DNA of 64,000 nt from Onchocerca lupi (lineage: Eukaryota; Nematoda; Chromadorea; Rhabditida; Onchocercidae): NCBI GenBank assembly GCA_028564675.1, contig JAOVVO010000353.1, forward strand, positions 1-64,000, in the 5' to 3' direction. Below the pieces are notes generated by a model. That model did no database searches. It was given only the letters and a program-made list of their open reading frames with translations, and was not told the origin of the DNA. The position numbers were made by a program, and so were the translations under genes. Positions 35,401 through 47,016 of the stretch are shown in pieces. Every line of letters starts with the position of its first letter. The first letter of the stretch is position 1.

Positions 35401-38400
35401 CACTTGACGCCGTATCGTATTTAATTAGTGAAGCGCTGAAAAATACTCTCCTCGGCCAACAGTTTTTAATCATAAAATTGACTGTGAAATTTCAACATCG
35501 CACTCATTTTGTGATTGCATTGTACAGCTGTTATTCCCAATTATATCAATTAACGCCTACACACAAAAAACAATAGCACTGTTTCAGAAATAAAAATACA
35601 CAAATCAAGGAAGGGATCCATATTTTAGTTTAGGGTAACATTTGGGATCATCTCATCCTCATTTCGGCACTTCTTCCCAGCAATTTCAAATACTAGCAAA
35701 TAGTTAATGGCGTCAATCGATATTTGAATAGCACGTTGGGAGAAGAATATCTTATTCCTAATCAGGATAACTGCTGGATCAAAGACAAAAGAACGAAATG
35801 AACAATTGATTCGTGTAAGTTACCCAAAATTTTCAGGGAAGAGAAAAAAAATGAAATCTGGTGAAAATAAATGACAAGGAAGATATGATAGGATATTATT
35901 CAACTGTGAATGACTTCTCATCAAAATGAAATCATCATTCGATCTCTTAAATATGTTGCACTGATGATTGCAGTGTAACATGAATCGACATATAGATTAC
36001 TTTTCGTAATAGCTGTTGTTATTAATGTCAATGCGTTGTGCTATTTGATGACAGTATGACAATGCGATAAACATTTAGTCTCAGATTACGTACAATCAGA
36101 ACAGCGTTCAAATAAACGAGTGATCACTGGAAGGTTTTTAGACAACTTCCAAGGATCTGATTGACAGATTCAGTAAAATAATAACCTTCCAATTTTCCTA
36201 TTTCTTACTCCACTCTACTTTCGTTCTCGTTTTTGCAATTAATCATTCGCTATAGCTTCTTTTTTTTTTTTTTTTTCAAATATTCATTCATTTGGCATAA
36301 TCTGTATTATAATTTCAATTATGAATAGTCCGTTGTGGTTTTCGCCAAAATTTAGAACTTCAAATGAAATTATAAAAATAAGAAATTTAAATCTTCACCT
36401 ATCACGATTACAGTTTTTATTAAAAAAAAAAAAAAAAAGGCATTTGAGAGTTAACTTTATGTAAATAAGACGAAATGATATGCACAATTGACAAGCAAAA
36501 TATATCATTGTTATGTATAATAACTATAATAACTTTGTCCTTAATACTTATCTTAGGATGTGAGACATTACTGATTTTTCGGACTTATAATTCGCATAAT
36601 TTTTTTTCCCTTTTTTTTGCAGTTAAAAATCATTTGAACTCGAATCATTGCCCTTCAATGGGAAATAATGTAAAATTGGATGAAATTGAAAGATTTTTTA
36701 ACAAAAAGGTGAGAGAATGAATGAAAAACCGGTTCCCGCATGGCGTAGTACCGTAGCCTTATTTACAGTTGCTGCGTCGAAAATGTTGCTTTTCTTCAAA
36801 CAATTCTGTTACAAATGCGTATATTTAAGAAACACCCCCATTTTCTGTGGAAAGAATTCAAATTTTGGATCCTTTAATTAATTTAAATATCGTTTCAATT
36901 TATGATTTGTCAATAAATTTGAATGTTATCAAGCCAGTTGTACCAAAAAGTAGATTAAAATTAAGACTTCTCAAGGATGGAATACGAGAAAATGCTCATT
37001 GAGATCTGAATTTGAAAAATATCGAAATAGCAAACAAGATATTAAATTATATAAAAGCAAGATGGATTAGCTCATCGAGTAAATTAATGGCAATCAGTTA
37101 AGTGATTGATATCGGTCATTGTTATTGTCATTAGTCCTAATGTATCAAAGATTTATCACATTGATACGATGATATATTAATACGTCTTTGGCTGATAAGG
37201 ACACTTGATATCGTAGCCGACAAAAGCTGAGATTGCGATAATTTTTAAGTCTAAAGCGTAATAATTTTAAACTATTTTTTCGCTCATTTCTTTTTTTTTT
37301 CCTATCAATAGCAGAGTATTACTATTATGCTCTGTTAAGCCTGAAGGCTATAGATTAGATTTCCAGGAGCAAACTGACTCATTAGGAAACAAAGAAGCTC
37401 ATCAAAGCACTTATTAAAAGAATTGAATTTACGGAGAGTGAGAAAATGGTGATACAATTAGAGAGATGAATATATTATTCATAATTTAAAATTTCTGCAT
37501 GAATTATTCGAAATTTTATACCAGAAAAAAGGAAGACAACAATAAGCCACATTACCTGTCTTTTCTTGGGTTTGACCAGTGGACGATTTTGTCCATTCAT
37601 TTTGTGATACAGTCCACAAGCATTGCACAAGTAATGACCAGTACCATCTCTTCGCCATAAGGGGGTCTGTACGGCGCCACAGTTGACACATTCCCGTCCT
37701 TCTGCTGCAAATACATGAGCAGTAATTATAACAGATGACGATTATGAGTTAGTTGGGATGATCATGAACAATGTAAGTGATGACACGTTCCCTATATTTA
37801 CTAAATAATCGATCTAAATTTGCATTAATAATCCATTTTCTTTGAAATACTACTCGTTTTGAACGAAAATCTCTTTCAATTGGAATAAGCAATATTTTCA
37901 GGAAATTAACAAAATTTTCACTACTTTAAACTTTCAATTCAATCTTCTTTAGCTCAGTTATAATTAATCTTGAAATTACAGTATGTTTTTGAAAAATACA
38001 GCTAAATTGTAAGAAACAAAATTTTGAACTGGAAATGTTTTAGAAGCTTATCGACTTTTTTGTTTTAAATTTATAAGGCCAAAATAATTACACAAACATG
38101 CTTACATGCGAAATTTCTGGTTTTGGAACGAGGAGGACCAGAAACACCGGTAGATGACCTCGACGAAGCAGAACCGGACGATGAGCATGCTACTGTAGGA
38201 GTTGTTAAGCGACTTTGCGCTGCTAGCAGATTTGCACTGTGCAGTGGATTATAATAATCAGTCGTTGAATAAGCTTGATATGTTTGGGGAAAGAAATTTT
38301 GTGTTGTTGTCTGATTTGGCGCTGAAAAGTACTAGATATACTTATTAAAATGATTGCAAGTTTCTATATTTTGAATTGAAATTCGCCAAATTTGGATTCT

Positions 38401-39269
38401 ATTGTTTGTTTTATCTTGAATAATTAAATTAATTCTTTTTTTAGAAAAGAAATTTGATAAATTTGAAAAAGTTCAATTTTATGTGTAAATACGGACCAAC
38501 AAGCATTTGAGTAGGATCTGTAATAACAGTAGTTGATTGTGTGAAGCTTAGTTCAGTAGCATTGGAGGAGCAAGGTGATGCACCTGCGATTGTTGCAGCA
38601 ACCGATGAATTCGCTGTTGCGCTCGGGTAAGGCCACGTTTGAAAAAAAAGGCTTGGATAAAATTGACCGCCTGTGCCTGAAGATTATACAGATTTTTTAG
38701 TAAGTAAGGTATAAAGACTTGATTTTTAAAAGGACATTGCGAAATACCAAGAAAATTTTGCATACCGTAACTTTCCGGCATTTTCGGCGTTCCTTGGTAA
38801 TATAATTGACCGTTTTGTGTTGGATTCGAATAAAAGGTGGAGGGTTTAATCGGTGAGAACACCTGTAAACAAATGTAATTGCTTGTTTAATTCACAAAAG
38901 CACACGATAAATTTGTCCTATTCAAGGAAGAATGCAAAACGCTTCAATATTATTATCAGTAGTTTTCTAGATTAAAAATTAACTCTTGCTCACACGAGAA
39001 AAAAAAACAGATGAGACAAAATCAAGTAAGTTTTAATTCTCATTTTCTATCTCAAAATCAAAGGAAATTCACACAGATCCTACAGAATCGTCGTTTTGTG
39101 CAGGATTAGCAGCATCCTGAGTCTGAGTATTACTACTCATTTGCAGTGTGCTGAGATCGGTTACGGGAACATTTTGATCAACATCAATAACTGTTTCTTG
39201 AATTGATTGGATAGGTTGATATAAATCTCCAGGATGACCCACATTATTTGGTTGGAATTTATACTCCAT
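32471..39269 (-). CDS. elt-1: Two-finger GATA transcription factor, ELT-1 type, 7 exons, 398 aa
   Basis: Nuclear DNA-binding protein recognising WGATAR sites; in C. elegans ELT-1 specifies epidermal fate and is the GATA factor with two fingers. Exons: 39269-39075, 38862-38766, 38676-38497, 38321-38106, 37704-37556, 34412-34287, 32704-32471; 1197 nt, all junctions in phase. Starts MEYKFQPNNVGHPGDLYQ. Residues 1-225 are Ser/Thr/Gln/Asn-rich, probably activation sequence. N-finger: ligands C235, C238, C256, C259 (GREC, TPLWRRDGTGHYLCNACGLY, NRPLVKPKKRQ). C-finger: C289, C292, C310, C313 (KRTGIECVNC, TTLWRRNSLGQPVCNACGLY) followed by the basic tail MKKDGIQTRNRK, split by an intron after HKLHN. 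The two fingers are separated by a 3.1 kb intron and the last exon by a further 1.6 kb. Donors GTCCGT (after 38497) and GTGTGA (after 39075) are weak but phase-supported. Very secure family and orthology call. Confidence 0.95.
32705..34286 (-). other. Intron 6 of the GATA-factor gene
   Basis: 1.6 kb intron interrupting the C-finger coding sequence just after the last helix. It contains the 27-bp tandem repeat at 33188-33263 and a small inverted repeat AACCAT/ATGGTT near 33560-33590. No exon seen. Confidence 0.8.
33188..33263. repeat. 27-bp tandem repeat, nearly three copies
   Basis: Copies at 33188-33214, 33215-33241 and 33242-33263 (partial) of a unit beginning TTTTCACACCATTACTTGA. Copies 1 and 2 differ at two positions; copy 3 differs at two within its shorter length. 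Confidence 0.9.
34413..37555 (-). other. Intron 5 of the GATA-factor gene, between the two zinc fingers
   Basis: 3.1 kb intron. A markedly pyrimidine-rich patch occupies 35130-35340 on the plus strand, and poly-T and poly-A runs lie at 36260-36275 and 36422-36437. Open frames at 35111-35407 and 36475-36720 (plus strand) look like compositional by-products. Intronic enhancers are plausible but not shown. Confidence 0.75.
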
Positions 39270-40060
39270 TTTTGCAGAAAAGCACACTGTTATTTGACTT
39301 CGCCTTGTTCCAGCTTGATGTTCTAATAACTTGAAATACTTTTCTAAAATACGAATTTTTATAACATTGAATTTTCAAAGATATTTCGTGCACGGTATGT
39401 TTGATACTTGGTATGTTTAAATAAAAGTTATTCAACACAAAGACAGAAATGGCAAACGATTCAGTAATCATAATCGTTATTATTAAAATCTAATCTATCA
39501 ATGTTTCAAGATATGGCACCATATTGATGACTAGCTCAATAGCATATCTAATAGATGGTGAAATTTTTGTGAATTAAACAAGAAAAAGCTTTAAGAGAAG
39601 AAACATCCATTGAAATAATTTATTAAAATATCATTTGGACTTTTTATAATTTTAATTTTAAAAAATATTCAGTGCACAACATGTTCAACGCTTGATATCG
39701 TCAAAAAAGTTTTACATATAAAGAGAGAATAGAGCAAGAAATTCAATAATTATTCACAGTTCAGAGTTTTATGCAATGCGAAGACCCGATGCATGCAAAA
39801 ATCAGAATTGTGGCCAGAATAGCTGTTCATTCAAAACTGATATATAAAACATTCAGAAAAAAGGAGGTGGATTAAATAAAAACTAATTTTACTTCTTTTC
39901 AACTTCGAATCTAATTGTACGTTTCAAATCAAATTAAATCATCTTAATTGTAAAAAAAAAAAAAAAAAATAAGCTGTCAAGGTATGCTTGCTGAACAAAA
40001 AATTATGAATATCACAACATCAGCAATTCATTGATAACAATATGAATAATCAACAGACAG

Positions 40061-40102
40061 ACAAATGGGCAGACAAACAAGTAGACAGACAGACGAACGG
40101 AT
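40061..40102. repeat. Imperfect GACA tetranucleotide repeat
   Basis: A run of GACA/AGAC units with interruptions, next to a related motif. It produces spurious Cys/Val/Leu-rich open frames on the minus strand. Confidence 0.7.
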
Positions 40103-40613
40103 AGAGAGACAAATATCTCGATGACCGTTGAATGAGAAGCACTCTTGCGGATGGTGCATAAATTTGGGTATATTTTCGAGAAAAACATATATATTGTGGT
40201 GAGGCGCCATGATGGTGTTGTTATGTTCATCCCGAACCAAACATTTTTAGCTATTTTTTAGGTAGTAATCATTTTTCAAAGTTATATTCATGAAATAGCT
40301 TCTATCTTTCTTACTTCAATGCGATTCCTGTCATATTCAGTTTCTGTTATGGTATGGCGTTCTCTTCTTAGACTATTATCGGATGTGAGGGAGGATATTA
40401 CTATTGTAGTGTTCCAGTGATTATATAAATGATAACAAACGTGATGTGTCGAGATACGAATAACCGTGATTAAAAGATCTAGGTAATACCAAGTATTGTG
40501 TTGCAGATACGATAGATTTTTTGGAATATCATAAGTTATTTCCCACTCCAGTCCTCTTGTGAGATTCAATTGGGCCTCCTATATCAAAGCAAATCTACAG
40601 CAAATTTCGTTTC

Positions 40614-40915
40614 TGATAACAATAACATGATATCTGTCACCACTATCCCTGATCAATCATGATAAATGTCTTCTCCTAGATGGTAAATAACACTTAAAAA
40701 GTCAATTGACTGTCCTGCTCATTAAGGCCATTATCAGCTTTAGATCAAATACATATAGACCACCATCAACACTATCATCATCACTAATTGTTCTTATCGC
40801 AACTATCATCATTATCATCAGTGTCATCAGTCTGATAACAAGATGATACTTATACATTGGACAGCGGATTTTATCTGTTGCCAGCTCAGATGGAAAGGAG
40901 GCTTCTGCGAGATAG
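40614..40915. promoter_or_regulatory. Cluster of nine WGATAR sites upstream of elt-1
   Basis: WGATAR on either strand begins at 40614, 40660, 40731, 40772, 40803, 40812, 40833, 40871 and 40910. The block is 1.35-1.65 kb upstream of the ATG of a GATA-factor gene. From the base composition I would expect one or two such sites in 300 bp. Some sites come from an ATC-rich low-complexity stretch (40757-40825), so mutation bias could add to the count. Confidence 0.45.
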
Positions 40916-41230
40916 ATTCCGAGTTCACTCGGAGTCGGCCCCAAAGTTTCCGAGAGACTTAAGGACCTTATCCATCCATCCATCCGTCCCATCGATTCCA
41001 TCTTCGCAACTAATCGAGCTCGACGGTGATGAGGGGAAGCTTCCTTCTTTCCTCTCCCGCCGCACTGTTCCATCAAAGTGTAAGACGGAAGGTGGGTAGG
41101 TTGATGGTGGAAGGGTCCGCCCCCTTTCCCTCCGTTTCCCCCTCTCCCTATATTTCACTTTCACTCGAGATAGCGAGTGCAAATCCGAGGGCGGAGCCTG
41201 AAGCGTTGTTTCCAACCAATCAATCTCTCG
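40860..41230. promoter_or_regulatory. GC-rich island, possible distal promoter or enhancer
   Basis: A stretch far more GC-rich than its surroundings, including the palindrome CCGAGTTCACTCGG (about 40918-40931), a TCCGCCCC box near 41116 and an inverted GGGCGGA box near 41191. Open frames on both strands arise simply from the lack of stops in GC-rich DNA. Its position next to the WGATAR cluster suggests regulation of elt-1, or the start of an unannotated transcript. Confidence 0.35.
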
Positions 41231-42477
41231 CTCATCGCACTATTTTACGCCGTGCTTCAAATGACTCTACAACAATTTGTGACACTGTATTAAATATAAA
41301 TACACAGGCATGGAATTTGTGTCCTTTTCTGAAAAAACGCAAAATAAATTGAAGGGATACCGGATCAGGAATAAAAAGATAAGAATGGCTGGATCCGGTC
41401 CCAAGTTGTGTCTCTAAAGGCTTTTGCTATTCCAGGATAGACAGCCCTTTCGCCCCCACCTTCAACTCCACCACTATCCGCGCCTTTCCATTTCACCGAT
41501 TCACCGACTGAACTCTAGTGCTCATTCTGGTAGTGTTGACATCAAAACAAATTGTTTTCCGAATTTCTGATGAAACTGCTCTTTATTGTGTACAGATTTT
41601 ATAAAGTGATAAGCTGTGTGAATCGGCACAAATCCAAATAGTCCAAATATTTGAATCGTTATTTTTTATATCGCTTCAATAACTTCAGTTTAGGAAGGAA
41701 GATTCGACCAAAAATTTGATACTCATACTAATCCGATAAGTAACTTGATTAATTCGTTTACCTTCAGAATCGTAAAACTGCTTTAGTCATTTTATTTTCT
41801 ATCATACTCTTAGATGAAATTTTTGAGTTATGCCACCAAGGATAAGTATCGAGTGACGCCTTTCTTATGCGATAAGTAATTTTCTCCCAGTGGGCAATCA
41901 TTTGCTCAGCCAAGATGGGGGCAAATTTTCAAATCAGCCGCAATTCCCTAAATCCCAAGGCAATGATTACAGTAGTGAAATGATGCAGCATCAAGCTCCA
42001 TCTCGAAAGTTCATCATTATATCTCCGAATAAACTAATGCAGCTGTTATTGAGGCTATGAAATTACCGAGAAAATGCTTTTTTTTTTTGGTAAATATTCT
42101 TAAATAAGTCAACACCTAGATTCCCTAATATTTTTGCTGAGTTGTTCAATTGTTTGTTTGTTTGTTTATTTATGTTTATATGGACCCAGAATTCTGAAGT
42201 TTGATTTAATACCCAAAATCCAGTTAAGCAAAATTTATTGACAATTTATGGTCATTTTAGTAACCCCAATAAATCAGCAAAGAGAGCTTATCGCACATGT
42301 AAGCAAGGAAAGGAAAAAACAGGATGATGAAAAAAGTATATATCTTCTAACAAATTTGTTGATACGTAGGCCGGCCGACTATTACACAATTTTTTTTCGC
42401 GGCTGGCCACTAAACCATTGCTGGAAATCACATCAACATTATGATGATATACGTTTGTTTCAGAGGTTGCGGATTTT

Positions 42478-42479
<2 letters not shown>

Positions 42480-42508
<29 letters not shown>
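42480..42508. repeat. Poly(A) run of about 29
   Basis: Uninterrupted A-run. It creates a false poly-lysine segment in a 174-codon plus-strand frame (42248-42772) that I do not accept as a gene. Confidence 0.9.
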
Positions 42509-42510
<2 letters not shown>

Positions 42511-45082
42511 CAAAACCCTCTCTTCCAGTGCATCTCATCTCGCTTGCTTTCCCCTTTCCCGTTTTCCGCAGCTTATCGTTGTGAATTTCTTCTTCCTGAT
42601 TCTACTAGCAGCCTTCTCCGTTAGCACTCTGCTTTATTTTTGTTCTATCTTACTTTCAACGAACAATGGGAAAAGCAAAGGTGTGGAAAAGTTCTGTTCT
42701 CGAACATATATCTCTGTTCTCTTCATTCCCCTTTGCTTATTTGCTACTCTCTCTGTGTTCAATTGCATGTGAACAAGAATAAAATTCAATCTAACACATT
42801 ATCATCATCATCGTCATCATCGACTTCATTATAATCGTCGCCATCACCAGCAGCATCATTATCAATAATATCATTCGTTAAAAACTTTAACACTACTCTA
42901 GCATTATCAAAAACTTCACATGGAACAAATAAATAGTTTCATGACGGCAATAAAATTCGGCACTGCATTGAGGTAAAAACAAAAATTTTTTCATTCTTTG
43001 TTCCTCCTTTTGGAAAAACAAAAGTTGGATCGGAATAAAAGTTTGCTTGCAAAGGAATTCCATGAATTACTCTTAAATTTAATTCACATGGATATAAGTT
43101 TGAAGAACTTGATGCAAAAATCAATATTGCGTTAGCTACGTACGTCATCCTCAAAACTTCATTGCCACTTTTAATGATTTATCGCACAGGCAAGTTGGTT
43201 TAAATGAAATAAATTTTGTATTATCCGCATACAAGATAATTATTTAATTGGTTATCGGCAAATAATAGCTACTAGTTAATACTAACTTGAGAGATGATAG
43301 CTGAGGGTGAAATGACCCTCTCTCTTTTACTGCAATATATCAGTCACTTCAAACTTCTCTCTATAGGTAAATTATGCCGACAGCAGACCCCCTTGGATAT
43401 CTATCCTTATAGATCCAGTGTTATTTTCAGCATTTAACTCATCATTCATGAGACACTGAGCCTAATCATCCCAAATCTTCAGATTATTTGAGATTGTTTT
43501 TGACTGGTCTCATTTATTAAAAATTTTTCATAATTACCAATGATTGGTTATTAGAGAAAATGTTTTTTCTTTTCCTTTCATTGTAGAGAGAAAGTGATTT
43601 GAGATAAATGAGAGGATAATTAGTGTGAAAAAAGTTAGAATGAAAGATTTGAAGCACTTTTCAAAAATTAAAATTCATTAGTGATATGGCCCCAGAAATA
43701 TACTGTATTTAAGCAGAAGAGCAATATGGCACAAAGTATTATAAGGTGTGAGAAATTACTTAAACAAACAAATGACGTGTAAATCTAATAAGATATTTGT
43801 TGTCATAAATAACTATTTGATAAGCAGATAATGAAAAGATATGACGAGCGAAAGAATGCAAAAATGTCACTTGTGCTTTAAATGATGGGAAGGTGAAGTA
43901 TTGGGAGCAAATGAATGCAAAAATGTTGGAATTTTAAAGACGTTTTGTTGCCAACAGATTGACATCTATGTTATGGAAAATACAAACATAGTGTATTCAC
44001 ATCTCCCTCTTCTTACTTCCTCTTTTCTCGCTATCGCCCACTTTTTGTATTAATATCAGTTGAATTACTGACCAATGCTTTTTTGAAAATATTCTTTAGT
44101 TTTACCTGTTTTTTTAAATATTCAACGAAAAAATCCAACTAAAAATACTTGTAACATGACAAATCTTCGAAAATATCACTCAATAGAAATGACATGAATA
44201 CTGGCGAGCATAGGACGAATTAGAGTTATATACTGAATAATCGTTTAAATTGGACATATACACTAAGCATTTTAGCACTGTAGTTCATTTTTCACTAAAA
44301 TGAAACTAAGAAGTCAGCGTGATGTGGCAGAAAATGAACTTCTTGCACTTTCATTGATTTCTCAATGATTAGATTCACTATTATTATTGAGTTCATTTAT
44401 AAGACTATTCTTGAATTCAGTAAGCAATAGCTTGGAAAATAAAAACAGTATATAGCTGGCCATATGAAATGCTTCTGGTCAGATTTTAAAATCTATAATT
44501 ATGACGAAATAATTCGATTTAAAAATGAAATAGTTGGAAATTAAGAGAATAAGCTTGCGCAGTTGAAGAGGCATTAAATTTAGTAGTAAGAGTGAGCTAG
44601 CTGTTTGGTGCTTGTTGAAGAAGCTCATCGGTTGGCTTCGTTTTCCTTCGTTGGTGCTATGAGAAGCAATGAGCCGGAAGATAATTTCCCCCGCTGAGAA
44701 GGAAGAGACAGCAAAATGCATGCTGCAGCAGCAGCATCATCAATGATGACGGCAAACCCAAAAGACCACTACCATGATGGTGATAATGATGTTGATGAAA
44801 ATAATTTAGTGATAATGATTGGCTCAAGATGGGAAAGTGAAATCGAAGATGATTGTGATAGTGATCGTGATATTCATTCGTCCTGGCAAAGATAAGCAAT
44901 AAATGATTGGTGATGAGAAATTCAGTGAACAGCCGAAATCGCCAATGACAAATTTTAAAATTTGTATAAAATTTTAACCAAAAAATAGATAATAACCAAG
45001 TTTTTTTAGTCTCAAAACTTGGGAACTTTTCAATCTCATTCTAAAAATCGTAATTTCTTAGGTGATAATTTCAAAAAAGAAG

Positions 45083-45200
45083 TTTACTGTAGTGAAAAAA
45101 ACAGGTCATTATAATTTTAATGAGAAAAGCACAGGTCATTATAATTAAGAAACAAAAAAGATTTACTTTAACGAGAAAAGCGCAAGTCACTATAATTAAG
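45083..45200. repeat. Degenerate tandem repeat, about three copies
   Basis: Three related copies of GAGAAAAGCACAGGTCATTATAATTAAG-like units (about 45090-45117, 45121-45149, 45172-45200), two of them preceded by a TTTACTTTAAC-type segment. Confidence 0.8.
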
Positions 45201-46796
45201 AAAAGAGAAGGGCGATAGAATGTTGTTATTTGATATGGTTAAATGATGATGCTTGTTGATTATGGATTAGATCCAGTGTTATGATAACCGGGTATACAGG
45301 TGTCAAATGCATTTATATCTCTCCGATTCATTTGCAAATAATTAACACTTTACTTTTAATAGACATATAATATCTTAGAAATCTTGACTGTTTTGGCTCT
45401 TCCAAAAGACCAATTTATATTATCCAAATTTTTTTCTGAAGTACATTACTACTATAGGAAATTGATATTGCTGTTATTTGACTTCCATTAATTCCAAGAG
45501 TTTCCATCGAAATTTTGAAATCGAACTTACAGTAACTAATAAATAATTGAAAAGAGAGAAAATCTTTAAATTTTTAAAATGAAAATTAGAGCAGAATGTT
45601 TCTAATGCACTATTTTATACTTTTTAGCTGAGATGAAGAAAATTCAGAAAAATTATTGAGTGCAAATTCCAAAACCTGTTAATTTGCTAACAATTGTAGA
45701 AATGACAGAATAATGAAAGTGAAATGTGCCAACTAGTTAAATAAATAAATATGTTACAGAAAAAAAGGCTCTCGTGCCGATTATTCAGTGATCAACGTCT
45801 ATGACTGTTATCTTAGGTGCAATATGATTTGGACTTCCACATGCGTACTTCTCTTTCCCATCCATCATACTTACATCTATTCTTAGCAAACATTTTGCCA
45901 AGTTTATGAATTCGAAAGATTAAAGGTTGAGAATCCTGCTTTGACTTATCTTTTGTGCAACTTTTGCATATATTTCAGCTACGAATTTGTAAACTTATTA
46001 CAAATTTCATCAGTTTTATGAAATTATAATTAGAATAATTCTGAACGATAGCTTATTGGCAATCATTGGAATAAGTGATTTGACGCTCCTGGCCATTGTG
46101 CCAAGAACGGCAATCTGCGTTGTCTACATGCCCTTTTATCCAAAACAATATTTATAGACATTCCATGTGGTATGGAACAAAATAGTCCCCAAGGATTTAT
46201 CATTCAATTAAGATCAATCATTGCGAACAATATTATGAATAAGCAGCATCATGTGCTTTCTAAACGATTAACTTGTCTTTCATACTCTTCCTATCAAGCT
46301 AGCGGGTCGATAGTTTTTGCTTGCTAATTTTAATTTCTTACGAAAATTTGAAATTCCCTAAAATAGAGAACTGCATCCTAGATTTAAGAAATGTTTATAC
46401 AATATTTCTCTGCATAGGATACGCAAATTTTTACTGATTAATGCGATATGAATTCGTAGATCGGAAAATTTTAGCCATTCATATTTAATAGGGAATGTTG
46501 ACTTATTGTTGTATTTGAGTTCAAGCTGAAGAAAAAAAAACTTATATATTCGATAAAAACATGAAATCCAATTGTTTGGAACGGTTGAAGATGACGATGA
46601 AGGATTCGAAAGAGTACGGTAAATTGAGCAAAACGAGTTGCAGACAGTGTTCTGAATGCCTTATCCATTTGTGCTGTAGGGGAAGAAGGGAGTGTTTGTC
46701 GTTACTTCGTCGATGTCGCACCGTGAAAATCGGGATGAATAGATGATAAACAGCATGTAATGCCACAGCAGGACACGTGGTTGAATATGTTTGTCG

Positions 46797-47016
46797 GCAT
46801 ACATGCATGCATGCCATGCCTGTGCATGTCATCGGTGTATGTATAGGTGCCACTAACATGTGATAACAATCACAAATGGATGCGATTTGATGTGACGAAC
46901 AACCACGACAATGACACTCCAATGATGGCAAATGTAGGATAGATCGTTCATTCGTTGAAACAAAATTTAGATCCGAATAAGTTAGTTCTAAGTTTGGCAT
47001 GCATGCATGCATGCAT
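46797..47016. repeat. Two GCATGC-rich tracts
   Basis: Runs of the palindromic tetramer GCAT at about 46797-46826 and 46998-47016, flanking a 170-bp stretch of relatively balanced base composition. Confidence 0.8.

Noticed and set aside
36475..36720. 81-codon plus-strand frame with a predicted hydrophobic segment
   Set aside because: Lies antisense inside an elt-1 intron, is AT-driven and has no supporting splice sites.
40702..41352. Overlapping 80-124-codon frames on both strands
   Set aside because: Stops are rare here because of GC content; no frame has protein-like conservation signals, so I treat the block as regulatory.
42248..42772. 174-codon plus-strand open frame
   Set aside because: Its middle is a translated 29-nt A-run, the flanks have no family features or splice support, and the hydrophobic end comes from T-rich DNA.
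42939..43154. 71-codon minus-strand frame with a signal-peptide-like start
   Set aside because: Short, single, no recognisable mature domain and no acceptor immediately upstream.
46542..47012. 156-codon minus-strand frame with many Cys and His
   Set aside because: Composition follows GCATGC and GT-rich repeats; the overlapping plus-strand frame 46561-46746 is equally open and neither resembles a known family.
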